Shown here piece by piece: positions 60,751 through 64,000 of a stretch of DNA of 64,000 nt (positions within the stretch are counted from its first letter, which is position 1; each line of letters begins with the position of its first letter). Position numbers and translations under genes: made by a program. Location of the stretch: positions 1-64,000 of the forward strand of contig JBBCIY010000010.1 of the NCBI GenBank assembly GCA_037189645.1. The letters run 5' to 3'. The DNA comes from Taishania sp037189645. Its GTDB lineage: Bacteria > Bacteroidota > Bacteroidia > Flavobacteriales_D > Crocinitomicaceae. The notes under the pieces were generated by a model that worked only from the letters and a program-made list of their open reading frames with translations, made no database searches and was not told the origin of the DNA.

Positions 60751-62097
60751 GTGGGGCCAAGGACCATCCGCATATCAATCATCCTGGGGGTGTTTTCCCT
60801 GCTAAGCCTGCTGGCTATCCAGCTGATGTGGATCAAGAAATCCGTCTCCGTGCAGGAACGGAACATTGCCATCCAGGAAAAGAAGGACAGTCTGAACCTC
60901 ATCCATTTCTCCGAGCACGTGCACATCGCCCTGCGGAATACCCTGGAGCAGATCGCAACGGATATTTCCGACAGCTCAGACCTGTACGGAGCCGTCAAGC
61001 AGATCAGCACCAATTACTATTCTGTTGACATCAACGAAGAGCTACACCCGTTTTACCTGGAAACGCTGCTGAAAAGGGAATTCTACGCTCAGAACATCAA
61101 ACAGAATTTCCAGTACGGGATCTACGATTGTTTTACCGATTCCATCGTATTCGGAAACCTCATTACATTCTCAGAGGATTCACTGTACAGCCCCACCTCC
61201 GAGCATTCTATCGGGATCACTTCCAAAAACCTGAAATGGGAAAAAAAAGACGGTCATTATTTTACGGTCTATTTCCCGACAATCGATGAAGATTTCTCAA
61301 AACTGGAAAGCGACGGGTTCTCATTCTGGTGGTACCTGGTAATTGTCAGCGCGTTTCCATTGATCTTCTTTGCTTACTCAATCAGCACCATTTTAAAGCA
61401 AAAACGATTGTCTGATATCAAGAATGATTTTATTAACAATATGACGCACGAGCTCAAAACCCCGATCGCAACAATCGGGCTGTCAAGTGAGATGCTGATG
61501 AAAGGGACTATTTCAGACAAAGATGATATCCAGCGTTACGCAAGTGTGATCTTCAAAGAGAACAAACGCCTGCAGAACCAGGTGGAAAGGGTATTGAACA
61601 TCGCGAAACTGGACAAAGAGAAAGTGGAGCTGAAAACGGAAAAGATCCACCTTCACGAACTGCTGGAAGAAGCAAAAGACACCTTTGAATTCAACCAGCT
61701 GACGCACGGCGGAGAGATCAGGCTTGACCTTCGGGCTGAAAACGATGTGGTGACCGTAGATGCTGTACACGTCGGAAATGTGATCTACAACCTGCTGGAC
61801 AACGCCGTAAAATACTGCAACGAAAAACCAACGATCTTCTTATCAACCTGGAACGATAAAAAAGGAATCTATTTTGAGATCTCCGACAACGGGATCGGGA
61901 TGAAACGCGAGGATCTAAAACTGATCTTCGATAAATTCTACCGTGTTTCTACCGGTAACCTGCACGATGTAAAAGGATTCGGACTAGGGCTTTATTATGT
62001 AAAGCTTGTTGTAGAAGCCCACAATGGTACCATTGACGTAAAAAGCACACTGGGCAAAGGTACATCGTTTAGAATCTGGCTGCCATTCGGAGAGTAG
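60751..62097 (+). CDS. Sensor histidine kinase with periplasmic sensor
   Basis: A 448-residue inner-membrane kinase. The start is GTG. Two membrane helices (about 7-27 and 190-213) enclose a periplasmic sensor of about 160 residues (helical start, then beta). HisKA holds phosphorylated H233 in MTHELKTPIATIG, and the HATPase has LLDNAVKYC, SDNGIGM and GFGLGLYYVKLVVEAH. It is typical of the Bacteroidota group whose response regulator gene follows, but here the next gene is on the opposite strand, so the regulator is elsewhere. It is in one unit with the DUF4920 lipoprotein, which may be its signal partner. Confidence 0.94.
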   Translation: MGPRTIRISIILGVFSLLSLLAIQLMWIKKSVSVQERNIAIQEKKDSLNLIHFSEHVHIALRNTLEQIATDISDSSDLYGAVKQISTNYYSVDINEELHPFYLETLLKREFYAQNIKQNFQYGIYDCFTDSIVFGNLITFSEDSLYSPTSEHSIGITSKNLKWEKKDGHYFTVYFPTIDEDFSKLESDGFSFWWYLVIVSAFPLIFFAYSISTILKQKRLSDIKNDFINNMTHELKTPIATIGLSSEMLMKGTISDKDDIQRYASVIFKENKRLQNQVERVLNIAKLDKEKVELKTEKIHLHELLEEAKDTFEFNQLTHGGEIRLDLRAENDVVTVDAVHVGNVIYNLLDNAVKYCNEKPTIFLSTWNDKKGIYFEISDNGIGMKREDLKLIFDKFYRVSTGNLHDVKGFGLGLYYVKLVVEAHNGTIDVKSTLGKGTSFRIWLPFGE

Positions 62098-62122
62098 GAT
62101 CAATGTTCTTTTTACGATCCTC

Positions 62123-62887
62123 TTATTTACACTTTCCGGTTTCACCCGCAGAAGCACCGGGAGTACAGCATACCATTTCCACCTGCGGTTTATGCATGTT
62201 TTCCAGATCTGCTTCCGTTGTAATTGTACTCATCTTTATTTCCGGGCTGATGTAGGGAATGCCTAAGTTCAACCCCCTTAGAATTACCAGCACACCTACG
62301 ACAGTCATCATGTAAGGGACTACTCCGGAAAATTTCAGCCGCCAGCTCCCGGACAATTTGGAAGTAAAGAAAACAACAGAAAACATCACCGGAAGCGTTC
62401 CCAAACCGAAGAACAGCATTGCCAGCCCTCCCTGGACAGGAGAACCCTGGATCAACGCGTTTGTCAACCCGATAAAGACCATCCCACAGGGAAGAAAACC
62501 ATTCAGGAACCCCAATCCCACTAATTTAAACGGGCTGCCGGAGCGGAGCAGCTTCCCGATGCCGGTACCGATCAGACTGCTCAGCTTTCCTGCCAGTTTC
62601 GACCTTCCGAGGTTAAAGAACCGATGCCAGGCGATCAGTATCATGATCATCCCTGCCGTGATACTCAGCCATTGCATCCATTGCAGGCTGGCAATGCTCA
62701 GGCCGATACTCCCAAGAATCACTCCCAAGAGTGAATAAGCAGCTATGCGCCCGAAGTTATATTGCAGCGCTCCACTGGTAATACTGAAATCAGAGGAACG
62801 ATTCACCGGGATTGCCATCGCGATCGGGCCACACATTCCCAGGCAGTGAAACGCAGAACCAAGACCGATGATAAAACCAATTAGCAT
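62123..62887 (-). CDS. SafE/TauE-like (DsbD_2-type) membrane protein
   Basis: A 254-residue protein with six or seven membrane helices. The first helix carries the AFHCLGMCGP motif of the DsbD/urease-accessory UreH-like transmembrane family; the same motif appears in proteins next to cbb3 oxidase genes and in copper or heavy-metal handling. A cytoplasmic or periplasmic tail of about 45 residues carries VCCTPG and a final CK. No cbb3 oxidase gene is nearby in this window. The ATG at 62887 is preferred to a TTG at 62920, since the promoter lies at 62918-62925. Confidence 0.85.
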   Translation of the reverse strand: MLIGFIIGLGSAFHCLGMCGPIAMAIPVNRSSDFSITSGALQYNFGRIAAYSLLGVILGSIGLSIASLQWMQWLSITAGMIMILIAWHRFFNLGRSKLAGKLSSLIGTGIGKLLRSGSPFKLVGLGFLNGFLPCGMVFIGLTNALIQGSPVQGGLAMLFFGLGTLPVMFSVVFFTSKLSGSWRLKFSGVVPYMMTVVGVLVILRGLNLGIPYISPEIKMSTITTEADLENMHKPQVEMVCCTPGASAGETGKCK

Positions 62888-62917
62888 ATCGTTTTTATTG
62901 AAAGAATTCCTTTTGTG

Positions 62918-62925
62918 CAAAGGTA
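62918..62925 (-). promoter_or_regulatory. -7 element (TACCTTTG) for the SafE-like gene
   Basis: A perfect TAnnTTTG match on the minus strand 30 bp before the start at 62887; it also overlaps the excluded TTG start. Confidence 0.65.
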
Positions 62926-63039
62926 CGCGATACCATCACCCGAAAAAATGACTTTGCTCAGCTTCAATCAAAATAATTTCTGTTTTCCGCGTTCCTGGAA
63001 TTTTATTATTTACTTTGTGGGATCAATAACGAACATCCT

Positions 63040-63459
63040 ATGCTGATTGACAAAAACTCCATAACAAACTACATTCCACAGCGGTTTCCTTTCGTCATGA
63101 TCGACGCCTTGATCTCGGCAAATGAAACACAGTTTGAATCTGAATTTGAGATCCGGAAAGAAAACATATTCCTCAAAGACGGGGTTTTGTCTGAGTCGGC
63201 ATTGATCGAGAACATCGCCCAGACCTGCGCGGCCGGTTTCGGTTACATCGGAAGCCAGCATGGTGAGGAAGCCGGGAAACTCGGGTTTATCGGGTCTGTG
63301 AGCCGGCTGGAAGTGAAAAAAGCCGCCGGAGAAAACGACTGGATCGTAACAAAAGTAGCTGTTATCAGCACGTTCGATACCATTCACTTGGTTGAGGGAA
63401 CTGCTTCCTGCAACGGCGAGGAATTGGTTACCTGCCAGATGAAAATTGTGGTGGGGTGA
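63040..63459 (+). CDS. FabZ-like hotdog-fold protein, catalytic His replaced
   Basis: A 139-residue single hotdog domain. The opening IPQRFPFVMID (12-22) aligns with the FabZ/FabA motif PHRYPFLLVD, but the catalytic His is Gln14. Glu57 in SALIENIAQTCAAGFGYIG matches the FabZ catalytic Glu. It therefore resembles the dehydratase-like proteins of flexirubin or aryl-polyene pathways, but activity as a dehydratase is doubtful. No other fatty-acid or pigment gene is in the window. A weak -7-like TTACTTTG lies before it. Confidence 0.85.
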   Translation: MLIDKNSITNYIPQRFPFVMIDALISANETQFESEFEIRKENIFLKDGVLSESALIENIAQTCAAGFGYIGSQHGEEAGKLGFIGSVSRLEVKKAAGENDWIVTKVAVISTFDTIHLVEGTASCNGEELVTCQMKIVVG

Positions 63460-63499
63460 TGGATCGCTACAGAATAGCAAAGCATACCGGGATTATTAT

Positions 63500-64000
63500 T
63501 TACACAATTTGTTTTAATAGTGCTTCAAAATAATGAGGAGCTTTCTCCAGACGTGAACCATACCAGCTGAAGTACTCTCCATCTGCCAGGATAATCCTGG
63601 ATTGAGGATATTTTTCTTTGAAAAATGCGATGTGGCTTTCATTGAACGGATACGGTTCCGAGCTGAGCAAGATCACATCAGGTGAACTATTTTCCGAAAA
63701 ATCCCATTCCGGGTAACGTGCTTCGCTTTGCAGGTTGATCCCTCCGCAGTGCTGGATCATGGCGTCAATAAACGTATTCTTGCCGACTGTGAAATACGGG
63801 TCTTTCCACATGAAATACAGGCAGGTCCACTTTTTAGTGATTGTTTGCGCCAACGTCAAAAATTTCTGCTGAATGGAATCGGCCAGGCGTATGCTTTCAT
63901 TTTCCCGCCCGGTGATCCTTCCTATTTCTAGGATCATTTCAAGAGCATGCTCCAACGTATCGATATCGCTCATCCAGACGGGTGCAATTTCCCGCAGCTG
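63500..64000 (-). CDS. BtuF-like metal/cobalamin-binding protein, C-terminal part (partial)
   Basis: The frame stays open to the window edge (the residues before the internal Met read LREIAPVW), so only the last 166 or so codons are here. They show the second lobe of a helical-backbone periplasmic binding protein: a long linking helix (LADSIQQKFLTLAQTI), then WTCLYFMWKDPYFTVGKNTFIDAMIQHCGGIN and PDVILLSSEPYPF, both typical of BtuF/FepB-like proteins for vitamin B12 or iron complexes. No transporter gene is visible next to it on this side, and the N terminus is outside, so lipoprotein or free status is unknown. Confidence 0.85.
   Translation of the reverse strand, partial: QLREIAPVWMSDIDTLEHALEMILEIGRITGRENESIRLADSIQQKFLTLAQTITKKWTCLYFMWKDPYFTVGKNTFIDAMIQHCGGINLQSEARYPEWDFSENSSPDVILLSSEPYPFNESHIAFFKEKYPQSRIILADGEYFSWYGSRLEKAPHYFEALLKQIV

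Noticed and set aside
62096..62121. Hairpin AGGATC/GATCCT between the kinase and the SafE-like gene as terminator
   Set aside because: Only a 6-bp stem with a 14-base loop and no real T run.
63010..63480. A 156-codon minus-strand frame covering the FabZ-like gene
   Set aside because: The plus-strand frame has the clear hotdog fold motifs; the minus frame is only its shadow.
1..64000. Insertion sequences, integrases, phage or toxin-antitoxin and defence genes
   Set aside because: None could be recognised in any frame; all gaps are short and explained by regulation or left as noted.

Overview
The window is a stretch of a Bacteroidota chromosome, most likely a Flavobacteriales member. A Fluviicola/Crocinitomicaceae-like host is my inference from protein families, not a database result. 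The support is: several secreted proteins with C-terminal type IX secretion (T9SS) sorting domains, a GldM-family protein, lipoproteins with a Cys-Lys-Lys-type start, LytTR signalling, a DUF5106 thioredoxin protein, a tRNA without an encoded CCA end, and at least 17 perfect copies of the Bacteroidota -7 promoter motif TAnnTTTG just upstream of genes. No insertion sequence, integrase, CRISPR array, rRNA or phage gene was seen. The region reads as ordinary, densely packed core chromosome.

Layout. 1-1.1 kb: the 3' end of a T9SS protein built of 249-bp repeats. 1.1-8.5 kb (minus): a diacylglycerol-kinase-like gene and the MoxR operon (SpoIIM fusion, DUF4129, DUF4350, MoxR ATPase, DUF58). 8.6-10.3 kb (minus): phosphate transporter plus its DUF47 partner. 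10.6 kb: tRNA-Leu(CAA). 10.7-16.4 kb (minus): ROK kinase and HD hydrolase pair, a T9SS protein, a DUF5106 thioredoxin protein. 16.5-18.3 kb (minus): a GldM-family protein away from gldKLN. 18.6-23.7 kb (minus): two different aconitases in tandem (AcnB then AcnA type). 24-32 kb: fructose-6-phosphate aldolase/transaldolase, a GT87 glycosyltransferase, a membrane protein/SDR/lipoprotein operon, a Crp-family operon, a DegT aminotransferase and a DUF4382 lipoprotein. 32.4-36 kb (plus): an M16 peptidase pair, one active and one inactive. 36-37.9 kb: a LytS/LytTR two-component system. 37.9-42.8 kb (minus): lipase, T9SS esterase, AraC regulator, Dph6-like ATP-PPase. 42.8-49 kb (minus): tetR-tolC-MFP-RND efflux operon. 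49.2-52 kb (plus): a one-lobe DEAD-box-like protein, hemE, an OmpA-family protein. 52-64 kb: CapA, two histidine kinases without a response regulator beside them, GpmI, CorA, LMW phosphatase with a tetrapyrrole-methylase-family protein, a RecD-like helicase, DUF4920, a SafE-like membrane protein, a FabZ-like hotdog protein lacking the catalytic His, and the 3' part of a metal/cobalamin-binding protein gene.

The most interesting points are: (i) a group of genes with TAnnTTTG exactly four bases before ATG, which predicts leaderless mRNAs; (ii) a palindrome TTAACA-N-TGTTAA at the efflux operon promoter and again, nearly perfect, in the 15-bp gap between tetR and tolC; (iii) a stand-alone DEAD-like first RecA lobe ahead of hemE; (iv) the inactive M16 subunit carrying a LolA-like tail; (v) the orphan GldM; (vi) a 384-bp intergenic region with paired repeats, a palindrome and a strong terminator. 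No single wholly new system is proven here; the items above are hypotheses with stated tests.
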